The position numbers were made by a program, and so were the translations under genes. A stretch of 64,000 nt of DNA from Solirubrobacterales bacterium (GTDB lineage Bacteria > Actinomycetota > Thermoleophilia > Solirubrobacterales > 70-9). Numbering within the stretch: position 1 is the stretch's first letter; every line of letters begins with the position of its first letter. Shown piece after piece: positions 33,083 through 40,689 of the stretch. A model generated the notes under the pieces. The model did no database searches, was not told the DNA's origin, and worked only from the letters and a program-made list of their open reading frames with translations. Where the stretch lies: the NCBI GenBank assembly GCA_025450195.1, contig JANWHW010000012.1, positions 1 through 64,000 on the forward strand, in the 5' to 3' direction.

Positions 33083-33192
33083 GCCCACCGGCCCGAATTC
33101 CCAGCGGCTTTCACCGGGGATTTCCTACCTGGTTTCCGCTTGGGTGAAAAGACCGACCGTTCCCCCACGGAGAGGCGATTTGGCCGGTGGGC
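33083..33192. repeat. 110-bp nested inverted repeat
   Basis: The outer arms GCCCACCGGCC (33083-33093) and GGCCGGTGGGC (33182-33192) are exact inverse complements. Inside them TTTCACC (33109-33115) pairs with GGTGAAA (33143-33149). The region separates the YihY gene from the leader ORF of the DUF6458 gene. It could be a terminator, a small mobile element or an RNA fold. Confidence 0.6.
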
Positions 33193-33229
33193 ATAACCCA
33201 CAGCTCACGCCATGACGAGGAGGACTTCA

Positions 33230-33277
33230 ATGTCTGACCAGCCGCAGGACAGGGTAGGGATGAGGAATCAGCCATGA
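33230..33277 (+). CDS. Possible 15-codon leader peptide upstream of the DUF6458 gene
   Basis: ATG after a strong GAGGAGG ribosome binding site opens a 15-residue frame (MSDQPQDRVGMRNQP). Its TGA overlaps the ATG of the next gene as ATGA. Such overlap is the usual sign of translational coupling. No similarity to a known leader peptide is claimed. Confidence 0.5.
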   Translation: MSDQPQDRVGMRNQP

Positions 33278-33510
33278 CCATCGCCGGAGCGATTTTCCTG
33301 ATCGCTGTGGGGGCGATCCTGCGATATGCGACCAACCTCCACGTCGAGGGGGTCAGCATCGACACCGTCGGTCTGATCCTGATGATCGCCGGCGTTGCGG
33401 GTCTGATCCTCTCCTTCTTCCAAGAGGCGATCTGGTCTGAGCGCGCCCGTCGTCGCGAATCGGTGGCGATCGAAGAACGCGGCGAACTGCCACCACCCCC
33501 ACGGTACTAG
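33274..33510 (+). CDS. DUF6458-family small membrane protein
   Basis: A 78-residue protein with two membrane helices: TIAGAIFLIAVGAILRYA and, after a short VEGVSIDTVG turn, LILMIAGVAGLILSFF. A charged tail ending in PPPP RY-like sequence follows. The pattern is common in actinobacteria and annotated DUF6458; the role is unknown. Its start may depend on the short leader frame that overlaps it. Confidence 0.82.
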   Translation: MTIAGAIFLIAVGAILRYATNLHVEGVSIDTVGLILMIAGVAGLILSFFQEAIWSERARRRESVAIEERGELPPPPRY

Positions 33511-33556
33511 CGCGAAACGAACGACAAGAAGAGGCAAAAGAGGGAAGGAACCCGCC

Positions 33557-33784
33557 TCAGCCGTGACGAACGACCATCGGCTGGAAGGCTTTCCACCAGC
33601 CTTCGTCCAGCACCGCGTGTTTGACGAGCTCCAGAGGAAAACCCTCCTCGTTCTGCAGCTCGTAGGTGATGACCGATGGCTGGGTTACCTCGTGATCGAT
33701 TGCGACTATGTGGGCGATCAGCACGTAGGGCGGGCGGCTCAGCCAGCGCTCGCCGGGGCGTGGGACTGACTGCGTGTCGATCAT
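33557..33784 (-). CDS. Small hypothetical protein with possible leaderless mRNA
   Basis: A 75-residue protein of unknown function: WLSRPPYVLIAHIVAIDHE is followed by VITYELQNEEGFPLELV. No membrane helix or known domain is recognised. Two in-frame ATGs exist, at 33790 and 33784. A GTTTTG-N14-GGGTAC motif ends only ten bases before the second, so the transcript may start at or next to that ATG, without a leader. It faces away from the phosphatase gene of the sigma module. Confidence 0.65.
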   Translation of the reverse strand: MIDTQSVPRPGERWLSRPPYVLIAHIVAIDHEVTQPSVITYELQNEEGFPLELVKHAVLDEGWWKAFQPMVVRHG

Positions 33785-33793
33785 GGGCATTCA

Positions 33794-33819
33794 GTACCCT
33801 GGCCCGGTAGTCGCAAAAC
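33794..33819 (-). promoter_or_regulatory. SigB-type promoter motif before the small hypothetical gene
   Basis: On the minus strand GTTTTG (33819-33814), a 14-base spacer and GGGTAC (33799-33794) match the general -35/-10 pattern of SigB/SigF-type promoters (GTTT - GGGTAT-like). It has the same layout as the motif before the sigma gene. Confidence 0.6.
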
Positions 33820-33833
33820 GGCTTGGATCGCAC

Positions 33834-33878
33834 TCCGGGGTGGACTTGTGGTGTCATTCCGGGGTGGACTTGTGGTGT
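33834..33878. repeat. Two tandem copies of a 24-bp unit
   Basis: TCCGGGGTGGACTTGTGGTG repeats after 24 bases (33834-33857 and 33858-33878; 21 bases identical). It lies between the small hypothetical gene and the SpoIIE-type phosphatase gene, about 95 bases before the phosphatase ATG. Two copies in phase with about two helical turns suggest a possible protein-binding site. Confidence 0.7.
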
Positions 33879-33970
33879 GGCGGGCGGTACTGTCTTTTGA
33901 GTAGTGATCGGGAAAGGGTGACCGTGCGGGTCGTTCTCGAACTTGGGATTCGCTACCAGCTGGGAGGCCA

Positions 33971-35782
33971 ATGGCCTGGATAGAGATATCGGCAGTTGCA
34001 CTAGCCGCCCTTGCCGTGGTTTTGGCGGCGATGCTTGCCCGCGAGAGGAAGACCCGGCGGCGCTTTCGGATCCTGGCCGACGTGGCGGCTGCCTCTGATG
34101 CCGGTGGTTCGCTCGAGGACGCCTTCGATGCGATCTGCGGAATCTTGGTCCCCGAGTTCGCTGATTTCTGCATGATCGATGTGATCGCCGACGACGGTGT
34201 TCGCCGTGCCGCCGTGCGCGTCGCAGCGGGTGGTGGAGAGGGCGCGGAGGAGCGCCTTGCGGCGCGGCAACCTTCGATCCCCGAGAACATGCTTGCCGAT
34301 GACGGCAGCCGATCTGCCCTGGCGCCGCGGTTCTTCGAGCGGATATCAGAGGAGGACTTGCGCGCGCTGGCTCACGATGCCGACGACCTGCGTTTCCTGA
34401 AGGACCTCGGAGTGAAGTCGGCGGTCACCGTGGCGCTGAAGGCGAGAGAAAGGCTCACCGGTGCGCTCACGTTGGGCGTCGCCTGGTCGGGGCGCAGATA
34501 TCGTCGCGAGGATGCCCGCTTCGCCTGGATCCTCTCTGGCAGGGTTGCGCTGGCGCTCGACAACGCTGGGCTGTTCTCAGACCTCGAGCGTGCCGAGCGC
34601 GCCCGAGCGGAGATCGCAGACACATTGCAGCGTGGTCTGCGCCCGCCGCCGCTGCCCCATATCCCAGGCTGGTCGATCGCTGCGATGTACCAGCCCGCTG
34701 GGGCTGAGAACGAGGTGGGAGGCGATTTCTACGACGCCTTCCGCGTTCCGGGCGGTTGGATGCTCGCGGTTGGAGACGTAACAGGCCGTGGCGCCCGCGC
34801 TGCCTCGATAACGGCCGTAGCCCGCTACACGCTGCGCACCGCGGCGGCACTGACCGGTGACCCTGTCTTGGCTCTGGCAACCCTTAACCGGGCGCTTCTA
34901 TCCCGCGGCGATTCGGCGCTCTGCAGTCTCGTTGCATTGGTATTGAGCGAGGACCCCGATCAGCCAGTGCGCTTGGCGGTGGCCGGCCACCCCCCGCCGC
35001 TACTCGTCGACGGCGAATCGGTTGTCGAGACCACCGGCGTGGGCCCGGTGCTTGGTGCCTTTTCCAGCGGACACTGGGAGGTCGTGCAGTTCCCCCTCGG
35101 GTTGGGGCAGCAGCTGGCGATCGTCACCGACGGAATCACAGAGGCGCAGGGTGGGGCCGGCCGTTTCGGCGAGGAGCGCCTGCGGGCCGAGCTACGCGGT
35201 GTCGGCGACCCAGCATTGGTCATGCGTCGTCTCGAATCGGCGCTCAACTCCTTCGCCGATGGTAGGCATGACGACGACGTCGCGATCCTGGCGCTCACCC
35301 GGAACTCCGGCGACGCCTTGGAAGATGCCCAACCTGCTTTGACGGAGGCAGCTGTCTCCGCACCCGGTCTTGATGGCGAGAAAGAGCACGCCGTCTTGGT
35401 TAAGCGCCTCTATGAGGCCTTCAACCGCCGCGATTCGGACGGGATTGCCGCCGTGTGCGACGAGAAGATGGAGTTCTTCCCAATCGTCACCGCCGAAGCT
35501 GTCGGCCGCGCCGAGCCATATGTGGGGCCGACCGGTCTGCGCGATTATCTGTCTGACGCAGCCAAGGTCTGGGAAGAGCTCCTGATCACCCCCAGCCAGA
35601 TCGAGCAGCGGGGGGATCGTCTTCTGGTTCGCGGGCGCGTCTATGCGCGCAGCCGCGAGCTGGGCATCAGGGACATGCCGGTGGCCTGGATCTGGGAGGT
35701 GCGCCACGGCGGCTTTGTGCGCGGCGAGGTCTTCCCTGACCTCGAGCACGCGTTCGAGTGCTTCTCCGCCGTATCGATATAA
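33971..35782 (+). CDS. SpoIIE/RsbU-type PP2C phosphatase with GAF and C-terminal SnoaL-like domain
   Basis: A 603-residue predicted activator of a partner-switching sigma pathway that would dephosphorylate the STAS antagonist. Residues about 4-24 form a membrane helix. Residues about 35-200 resemble a GAF sensor. The PP2C-like domain (about 220-440) has GGDFYDAF, AVGDVTGRGARAA, AVAGHPPPLLV and the metal-binding HDDDVAILAL. Residues about 465-600 form a separate NTF2/SnoaL-like domain (VLVKRLYEAFNRRDSDGIA). The last part is unusual for this enzyme class. GGGAGG precedes the ATG. Confidence 0.9.
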   Translation: MAWIEISAVALAALAVVLAAMLARERKTRRRFRILADVAAASDAGGSLEDAFDAICGILVPEFADFCMIDVIADDGVRRAAVRVAAGGGEGAEERLAARQPSIPENMLADDGSRSALAPRFFERISEEDLRALAHDADDLRFLKDLGVKSAVTVALKARERLTGALTLGVAWSGRRYRREDARFAWILSGRVALALDNAGLFSDLERAERARAEIADTLQRGLRPPPLPHIPGWSIAAMYQPAGAENEVGGDFYDAFRVPGGWMLAVGDVTGRGARAASITAVARYTLRTAAALTGDPVLALATLNRALLSRGDSALCSLVALVLSEDPDQPVRLAVAGHPPPLLVDGESVVETTGVGPVLGAFSSGHWEVVQFPLGLGQQLAIVTDGITEAQGGAGRFGEERLRAELRGVGDPALVMRRLESALNSFADGRHDDDVAILALTRNSGDALEDAQPALTEAAVSAPGLDGEKEHAVLVKRLYEAFNRRDSDGIAAVCDEKMEFFPIVTAEAVGRAEPYVGPTGLRDYLSDAAKVWEELLITPSQIEQRGDRLLVRGRVYARSRELGIRDMPVAWIWEVRHGGFVRGEVFPDLEHAFECFSAVSI

Positions 35783-35810
35783 GCGCCGGGCGTTGGGCGA
35801 GCGTTCTGCT

Positions 35811-36182
35811 TCAGCCGCGCAATTCGGCCAGCGCCAAGTCGCGATGCTCGTGCATCGAGATCGACGAGTCGACGCCTGTGATCTTCAGCAGCCGCTTGAC
35901 CTGGTGGTTATTGCAACAGAGAACGAGCCGGCCCCCGCCGTTCTCGCCCCCGCTGCGATCGATTTGCTGCCAGGTCCGCACGATCAGCGCGATGCCGGTG
36001 GAGTCGATGAATTCGCACTCCGATAGGTCCAATATCACCGCCGAATCGCCGCCAGCAAGTACCGCCTCGAGTTGCTGTTCGAGCTCCGGCGCGGTGTTCA
36101 TATCGAGCTCGCCGCGCACTGTGAAGGCCTGAATCCCGCCCTCCAGCCCTTCGCTTTTTACCTCGAATGGGGTTGGATTCAC
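35811..36182 (-). CDS. STAS-domain anti-sigma factor antagonist (RsbV/SpoIIAA type)
   Basis: A 123-residue STAS protein. VRGELDMNTAPELEQQL marks the first helix, and ECEFIDSTGIALIV holds the serine that an RsbW-type kinase would phosphorylate. In the known mechanism the unphosphorylated form binds the anti-sigma factor and frees the sigma factor. The start is GTG, and a GGGTAG hexamer ends ten bases upstream (36198-36193), the same distance as for the small gene at 33784, though no good -35 is seen. Confidence 0.92.
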   Translation of the reverse strand: MNPTPFEVKSEGLEGGIQAFTVRGELDMNTAPELEQQLEAVLAGGDSAVILDLSECEFIDSTGIALIVRTWQQIDRSGGENGGGRLVLCCNNHQVKRLLKITGVDSSISMHEHRDLALAELRG

Positions 36183-36272
36183 GAGATCGATGCTACCCGA
36201 CCACTATCGGCCGACGCAGTTGCCGTGAGAGGCGTAACCCAGTGGTCACCCAGCTTGGTCGACACTGCGGTG

Positions 36273-36299
36273 GTTTTGGCTCGCCACCGCTCGGGGTAG
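36273..36299 (+). promoter_or_regulatory. SigB-type promoter motif before the anti-sigma gene
   Basis: GTTTTG (36273-36278), 15 bases, GGGTAG (36294-36299). It overlaps a hairpin, GCGGTGG / CCACCGC (36267-36290). The spacer is one base longer than in the other motifs. Transcription from here would give a leader of roughly 100 bases before ATG 36406. Confidence 0.5.
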
Positions 36300-36405
36300 T
36301 GGGGCGATGCTCGAAGTATCCTCCCGTGCCGCAGGAACGAAGCTCTAGAGGTTTGGGTCTATGCCAAAAAGCTCGACGATCACCCAGAAGCCCAGAGGGC
36401 TCCAG

Positions 36406-37203
36406 ATGACCCTCCCGGCCAAGGCGGAGAATGTCGTGATCGTCCGTCACGCTTTGGCGGGCCTAGCGGTTGAGATCGGCATGGACGAAGCCGGCGTTGC
36501 CGATCTGAAGACGGTGGTGACCGAGGCGTGCATGAACGTCGCGGTCCACGCATACCAGGGGCAGCCGGGATCCTTGAGCGTTGACGCAAAGCCCGACGAA
36601 GATGGCCTGACTGTCGTCGTCCGCGACGAGGGAAGCGGGATTCGTCCCCAGGCTGACGCCGATCGGCCCAGCCTGCGTCTTGGGCTTTCGCTGATCGCGG
36701 CGTTATCGAGCAGCTTTGCGATCTCAGGGGGGTTGCACCGGGGCACGGAAGTGACGATGCGCATACCCCTGCGAGGGGGAGGCGAAAATGGCAAGAGCGA
36801 TCCTGTGACTATGGAGCCGGTCACGTCGGGGGCAACGGAGTTGGTAACGGACCAGCCTGAGCTGCTGGGTCCCGTGCTGGCACGAGTTGTTGGCGCCCTG
36901 GCCGCGCGGCGGGACCTTTCGGTCGACCGGGTCTCGGATGCCGTTCTCGTCACCGATGCGATTGCCGCCGCGGCGCCCTCGCGCTTTTCCGATGGGCGGG
37001 TGCGTCTCGGCCTCGAGGACTTCGAGGGTGGGATCGAGCTTCGGATGGGGCCGATGAAGCCGGGTGCGGCGACGGAGATCCGCAAAGAGCTGGAAGTTCC
37101 AGATGTTGGCGGGTCGCTGGAGGCGCTCGCTGACGAACTAACGGTCGATCAGTCTGCCGATGGCGAGTACGTGATCATTCGCTTTGCTGCTCCTGGTCTT
37201 TGA
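36406..37203 (+). CDS. RsbW-like anti-sigma factor with HATPase domain and degenerate second half
   Basis: A 265-residue product. Residues about 1-125 form a GHKL kinase domain: TEACMNVAVHAY is the N box, VRDEGSGI the G1 box and RLGLSLIAAL the lid. This is the SpoIIAB/RsbW type that holds a sigma factor and phosphorylates the STAS partner. The second half (about 145-265) repeats the general layout but without N or G boxes. ATG at 36406 follows AGAGGG; ATG at 36361, in frame, is the alternative. The 3' end overlaps the convergent sigma gene by 29 bases. Confidence 0.87.
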   Translation: MTLPAKAENVVIVRHALAGLAVEIGMDEAGVADLKTVVTEACMNVAVHAYQGQPGSLSVDAKPDEDGLTVVVRDEGSGIRPQADADRPSLRLGLSLIAALSSSFAISGGLHRGTEVTMRIPLRGGGENGKSDPVTMEPVTSGATELVTDQPELLGPVLARVVGALAARRDLSVDRVSDAVLVTDAIAAAAPSRFSDGRVRLGLEDFEGGIELRMGPMKPGAATEIRKELEVPDVGGSLEALADELTVDQSADGEYVIIRFAAPGL

Positions 37204-37987
37204 TCTGCTCGCGGATGCGCGCTAGGGCGCGACGCAGAATGCGTGAGACGTGCATCTGGGAGTGGCCGATTTGCTCCGCGATTTGAGACTGGGTCATGTC
37301 CTCGGCAAAACGCAGCCGCAGTACTAGACGCTCTCGCTCGTCGAGATATGGAAGCACGGCATCTAGCGCGACCCTTCCCTCCACCAGCTCATAGCCTTCG
37401 TCCTCGGTGCCGATCCAATCGGCGGGTGTCGCTTCATCCGGTTCCTCCCCGTTTGCTGGGCGGTCGAGGGAGAGTGGCCTTCGGTTGTGACTTGCCTCCA
37501 TCACTTCGAGGACGTCGGTTTGCTCCAGCCCCAGGTTCTCGGCGATCTCGCCGACCGACGGCGGCCGCTGCAGTTCCTTGGTCAGCTCGCCGATGGCTTT
37601 GTCGACTTGAGCCATCTGATCGTGAAGGCCACGCGGCACCCGGACGGTCCAGACGCGATCGCGAAAGTGACGCTTCAGCTCGCCAAGGATCGTTGGCGAG
37701 GCGAAGGCGGTGAATGGGATGCCACGCTCGGGGTCGAAGCGGTCGATGGCGTTGAGAAGCCCAAGGCTGGCAACCTGGAGCAGATCGTCGAAAGACTCAC
37801 TGGCCCCTCGGTAGCGGAGGGCAAGACGCTTCGCAAACGGCAGGTGGCGCTGGACTAGCTCCTCCCGGATGGCAGGGTCGCGATCGCGGACGAACTTTTG
37901 CCACAGCTCCGATTCGGCAGCGAAGTGCTCAGTGGCTTCCGGGGGCGGAAGCGCACCACTCTCCTCTGTGTTCCGATCCGTTGCCAT
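37175..37987 (-). CDS. RNA polymerase sigma factor, SigB/SigF/SigG type
   Basis: A 270-residue alternative sigma-70 factor. Region 2 is LRYRGASESFDDLLQVASLG with FDPERGIPFTAFASPTILGE. Region 3 has VRVPRGLHDQMAQVDKAI. Region 4 ends with the helix-turn-helix MTQSQIAEQIGHSQMHVSRI. ATG at 37987 (MATDRN) is preferred, as longer in-frame openings upstream add unrelated sequence and run through a likely promoter. With the STAS, anti-sigma and phosphatase genes it makes a full partner-switching set. Confidence 0.93.
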   Translation of the reverse strand: MATDRNTEESGALPPPEATEHFAAESELWQKFVRDRDPAIREELVQRHLPFAKRLALRYRGASESFDDLLQVASLGLLNAIDRFDPERGIPFTAFASPTILGELKRHFRDRVWTVRVPRGLHDQMAQVDKAIGELTKELQRPPSVGEIAENLGLEQTDVLEVMEASHNRRPLSLDRPANGEEPDEATPADWIGTEDEGYELVEGRVALDAVLPYLDERERLVLRLRFAEDMTQSQIAEQIGHSQMHVSRILRRALARIREQIKDQEQQSE

Positions 37988-38083
37988 CGCTGTAACGCCG
38001 AGGTATTCCTTCGATCCGACGCCGCCTTGAGCCTCCGACGGACCGTGCAGCGTTCCACAATCCAACCTACCGGAAGGCTCTTC

Positions 38084-38109
38084 GTACCCCTCTTGAGCGA
38101 TTGCGAAAC
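38084..38109 (-). promoter_or_regulatory. SigB-type promoter motif of the sigma gene
   Basis: On the minus strand GTTTCG (38109-38104), 14 bases, GGGTAC (38089-38084). The best-formed motif of its kind in the window, about 97 bases before the sigma ATG. It suggests that the factor transcribes its own gene. Confidence 0.6.
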
Positions 38110-38120
38110 CGCACTCGTTC

Positions 38121-38146
38121 GTTGCCTGGGTGGGGGCAGCGGGTAG
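38121..38146 (+). promoter_or_regulatory. SigB-type promoter motif before sodA
   Basis: GTTGCC (38121-38126), 14 bases, GGGTAG (38141-38146), about 60 bases before the superoxide dismutase ATG. It lies back to back with the sigma promoter motif. The -35 is weaker than in that one. Confidence 0.45.
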
Positions 38147-38207
38147 CTGAAGCGGTGTGGCGGTTAGGCTCTCGCCCGAACTTCCAATCGATACAAGGAG
38201 ATCCCAG

Positions 38208-38807
38208 ATGGCTTTCTCGGTTCCCGACCTTCCATATGCGTACGACGCGCTCGAGCCGCATATTGACGAGGCGACGATGCGGGTCCACCACGACAAGCAC
38301 CACCAGGCTTACGTCGACAAAGCGAATGCGGCGCTGGAGGGGACCGAGTGGGCGGATCGCGACGTCGAGGAGGTTCTTCGCAACCTCTCCAGCCTGCCTG
38401 AGGACAAGCAGGGGCCGGTTCGCAACAACGGCGGCGGTCATTACAACCACAGCCTCTTCTGGCAGATGCTCGGCCCGGATGGTGGCGGTGCTCCGAGCGG
38501 CGATCTGGGAGCCGCGATCGATGAGACCTTTGGCTCCTTCGATTCCTTCAAGGAGGAGTTCAAGAACGCAGGGATCGCCCGCTTCGGATCCGGCTGGGCC
38601 TGGCTGGTCAAGGGCGATTCCGGCCTGGCGGTTGTTTCCACGCCGAACCAGGACTCACCGGTCTCCGACGGCAGCGTGCCGCTGCTCGGCTGCGACGTCT
38701 GGGAGCACGCCTACTACTTGAAGTACCAAAACAAGCGTCCGGACTACATCGACGCCTTCTGGAACGCGGTCAACTGGGACTACGTGGCGGAGAGGTTCGC
38801 CGGATAG
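38208..38807 (+). CDS. sodA: Superoxide dismutase, Mn/Fe family
   Basis: Removes superoxide. The 199-residue product has the four metal ligands of the family: H27 in [14 protein letters not shown]81 in [10 protein letters not shown], and D163 and H167 in [15 protein letters not shown]. The residues [11 protein letters not shown] suggest the manganese form, though metal choice is not certain from sequence. AAGGAG lies eight bases before the ATG. Confidence 0.95.
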   Translation: MAFSVPDLPYAYDALEPHIDEATMRVHHDKHHQAYVDKANAALEGTEWADRDVEEVLRNLSSLPEDKQGPVRNNGGGHYNHSLFWQMLGPDGGGAPSGDLGAAIDETFGSFDSFKEEFKNAGIARFGSGWAWLVKGDSGLAVVSTPNQDSPVSDGSVPLLGCDVWEHAYYLKYQNKRPDYIDAFWNAVNWDYVAERFAG

Positions 38808-40457
38808 CTAGACCGTCGCTGCCGGCTGCGCGGCCTTGGGCAGGTCGCGCGGTTCGGCGCCCTCCTTGGGAGGCACTGTGCTCATCGCGTGCTCGGCGAG
38901 GGCCGTAATCGTCAGGCTGGGGTTGACGCCGACGTTTGCCGGCACGGCAGCGCCGTCGCAGACCAGCAGGTTCTCGTAGCCGAAGACCCGCTGGTTGGCG
39001 TCCACGACGCCGTCCTCGGGGCCGTGCCCAATCACCGCGCCACCGAGGATGTGAGCGGTGGTCGGGATGTTCATCATCGCCTCGGTCAAGGCGCTCTGGG
39101 CGACTCCGCCGGTTCGCTTTGCCAGCCAATCCGCTGCTTCGTTTGCGACCGGAATGAAGGTCGGATTGGGGCGCTCGGGATCCTGCTCGGTTTGCAGGCG
39201 CACGTCGCCGGAGCGCTTCAGCTTTGGTCGCAGCGCGATCGCGTTGTCGAGCGTTTGCATCACCAGCACGATGATCGTGCGGCGCGACCAGCCCTTCGGC
39301 CACATCACCTTGGCGAACCTCACCGGATGACGGACGATCTGCGCCAGCAGCTTCAACGGGCGGGTCGCGCGGGTGCCATCCCCGACCATGAGCGTGTAGA
39401 GGGTGTTCATCGAATCGCCGGCCTCGCCGTAGGTGACGGTCTCGATGTGAGTGTGTGGGTCGGGGTAGATGCTGGACGTGATCGCAACCCGCTTGGTCAG
39501 GTCCTCCGGATAGTCCTCGGGAACGGTCACCGCGAGGATGCTCTCGCTGTTGGTGCGGACGAGCTCACCGAGCCTCGCGGAGATGCCCGGCAGGGAGCCT
39601 CCCAGGCGGCAGCGCTGCAGCAGCTTGTTCGTGCCAAGCGGCCCTGCCGCGACGACAACGCCCCGCGCGGTCATCGTGCGCCGGCCGCGACCGCGCAGGA
39701 TGCCGGAACGTTCGCTGCTCACCGCGTATCCGTTGCTGCCGTCGCCTCCTTCCAGTGGGCGAATGTCGGTCACCGTGCGCTCGGCGATCACCTCGACACC
39801 GCTGTGCTCGGCCAGCCACAGGTAGTTCTTGACCAAGGTGTTCTTGGCCCCGTGAGGGCAGCCCACCATGCAGCGCCCGCACTGCATGCAACCGGTTCGG
39901 TCTGGCCCGGCGCCTTCGAAGAAGGGATCGGGCACGGTTTTGCCGGGATTGTCGAGGTAGACCCCGATTGGAGTCTTGCGATAGGTGTCGCCGACGCCAA
40001 GCTCCTCGCCCAGCTCGCGCAGCAGCTGGTCGGCCGGGTCGTCGTTTTCGTGGACGACCACCCCGAGCATCCTCTGTGCGGTCTCGTAGTGCGGGGCCAG
40101 CGTCTGCTCCCAATCCTCGAGGTCGGCCCACTGAGGGTCTTCGAAGAACTGGGAAGGGGGTACGTAGAGCGTGTTCGCGTAGCCGAGGCTGCCGCCGCCC
40201 ACGCCGCTCCCGCTGACCACGACGATGTCTTTGAAGGTGCTGAGCCTGAAGATGCCCTGCATTCCAATCCGTGGCGCCCAGAAATAGCGCCGCGTGTTCC
40301 AGGTGGAGTCGGGGAAGTCCTTGTCGGCGAAGCGCTTGCCGCACTCCAGCACCGCGACGCTGTAGCCCTTTTCCGCCAGCCGCAGGGCAGAGACAGAGCC
40401 TCCGAACCCCGATCCCACGACGATCCAGTCGAAGTCAAATCCGGCCCGCGCACTCAT
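38808..40457 (-). CDS. GMC-family FAD oxidoreductase (ChoD-like) with ferredoxin-type cysteine motif
   Basis: A 549-residue flavoprotein. The FAD-binding loop VVGSGFGG is at residues 13-20, a second FAD segment is GSGVGGGSLGYANTLYVPP near 83, and the C-terminal HILGGAVIGHG ... NPSLTITALAEHA carries the catalytic histidine/asparagine region. Cysteines 190, 193, 196 and 200 form CxxCxxCxxxCP, the spacing of a 4Fe-4S ferredoxin site. The closest known type is mycobacterial ChoD-like sterol/alcohol oxidoreductases. The gene follows rubredoxin in the same direction, 22 bases away. Confidence 0.88.
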   Translation of the reverse strand: MSARAGFDFDWIVVGSGFGGSVSALRLAEKGYSVAVLECGKRFADKDFPDSTWNTRRYFWAPRIGMQGIFRLSTFKDIVVVSGSGVGGGSLGYANTLYVPPSQFFEDPQWADLEDWEQTLAPHYETAQRMLGVVVHENDDPADQLLRELGEELGVGDTYRKTPIGVYLDNPGKTVPDPFFEGAGPDRTGCMQCGRCMVGCPHGAKNTLVKNYLWLAEHSGVEVIAERTVTDIRPLEGGDGSNGYAVSSERSGILRGRGRRTMTARGVVVAAGPLGTNKLLQRCRLGGSLPGISARLGELVRTNSESILAVTVPEDYPEDLTKRVAITSSIYPDPHTHIETVTYGEAGDSMNTLYTLMVGDGTRATRPLKLLAQIVRHPVRFAKVMWPKGWSRRTIIVLVMQTLDNAIALRPKLKRSGDVRLQTEQDPERPNPTFIPVANEAADWLAKRTGGVAQSALTEAMMNIPTTAHILGGAVIGHGPEDGVVDANQRVFGYENLLVCDGAAVPANVGVNPSLTITALAEHAMSTVPPKEGAEPRDLPKAAQPAATV

Positions 40458-40479
40458 AGTGGACCGCTCGTAGCTGCTT

Positions 40480-40671
40480 TCAAGCTTCGTCAGGCTCGAG
40501 CGGCCGGAAGTCGGAAGTGCGCGCGCCGCAAACGGGGCAAAACCAGTCCTTGGGAATCTCCTCGAAGGGAGTGCCTGGTGGGATGCCCCCGTCCGGATCG
40601 CCGATCGCGGGGTCGTAGATGAACCCGCAGCTCTCGCAGATCCAAAGCGTCGCTTCCTTGGTCGCGGTCAT
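40480..40671 (-). CDS. Rubredoxin
   Basis: A 63-residue electron carrier. The iron ligands are [10 protein letters not shown] (CxxC) and CPVCGA (CxxC), with the family [17 protein letters not shown] between them. It is immediately upstream of the GMC oxidoreductase and is likely its electron partner, or serves a hydroxylase elsewhere. Confidence 0.93.
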   Translation of the reverse strand: MTATKEATLWICESCGFIYDPAIGDPDGGIPPGTPFEEIPKDWFCPVCGARTSDFRPLEPDEA

Positions 40672-40689
40672 GCCTGAAGCTTAGGGAAC

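Noticed and set aside
33232-33257. GTCTGA-N14-GGGTAG as another SigB-type promoter
   Set aside because: The -35 is poor, and the site lies inside the short leader ORF with a strong ribosome binding site.
33919-33983. 21-codon GTG frame overlapping the phosphatase start
   Set aside because: The purine run touches the GTG with no spacing, and the peptide resembles nothing; chance is likely.
36193-36218. Full SigB-type promoter for the STAS gene
   Set aside because: GGGTAG lies at a fitting distance, but no GTTT-like -35 is found at 13-16 bases, so only the hexamer is noted.
38889-40622. 577-residue open frame on the plus strand across the GMC oxidoreductase
   Set aside because: The opposite strand encodes a clear flavoprotein with intact motifs; this frame has no recognisable domain.
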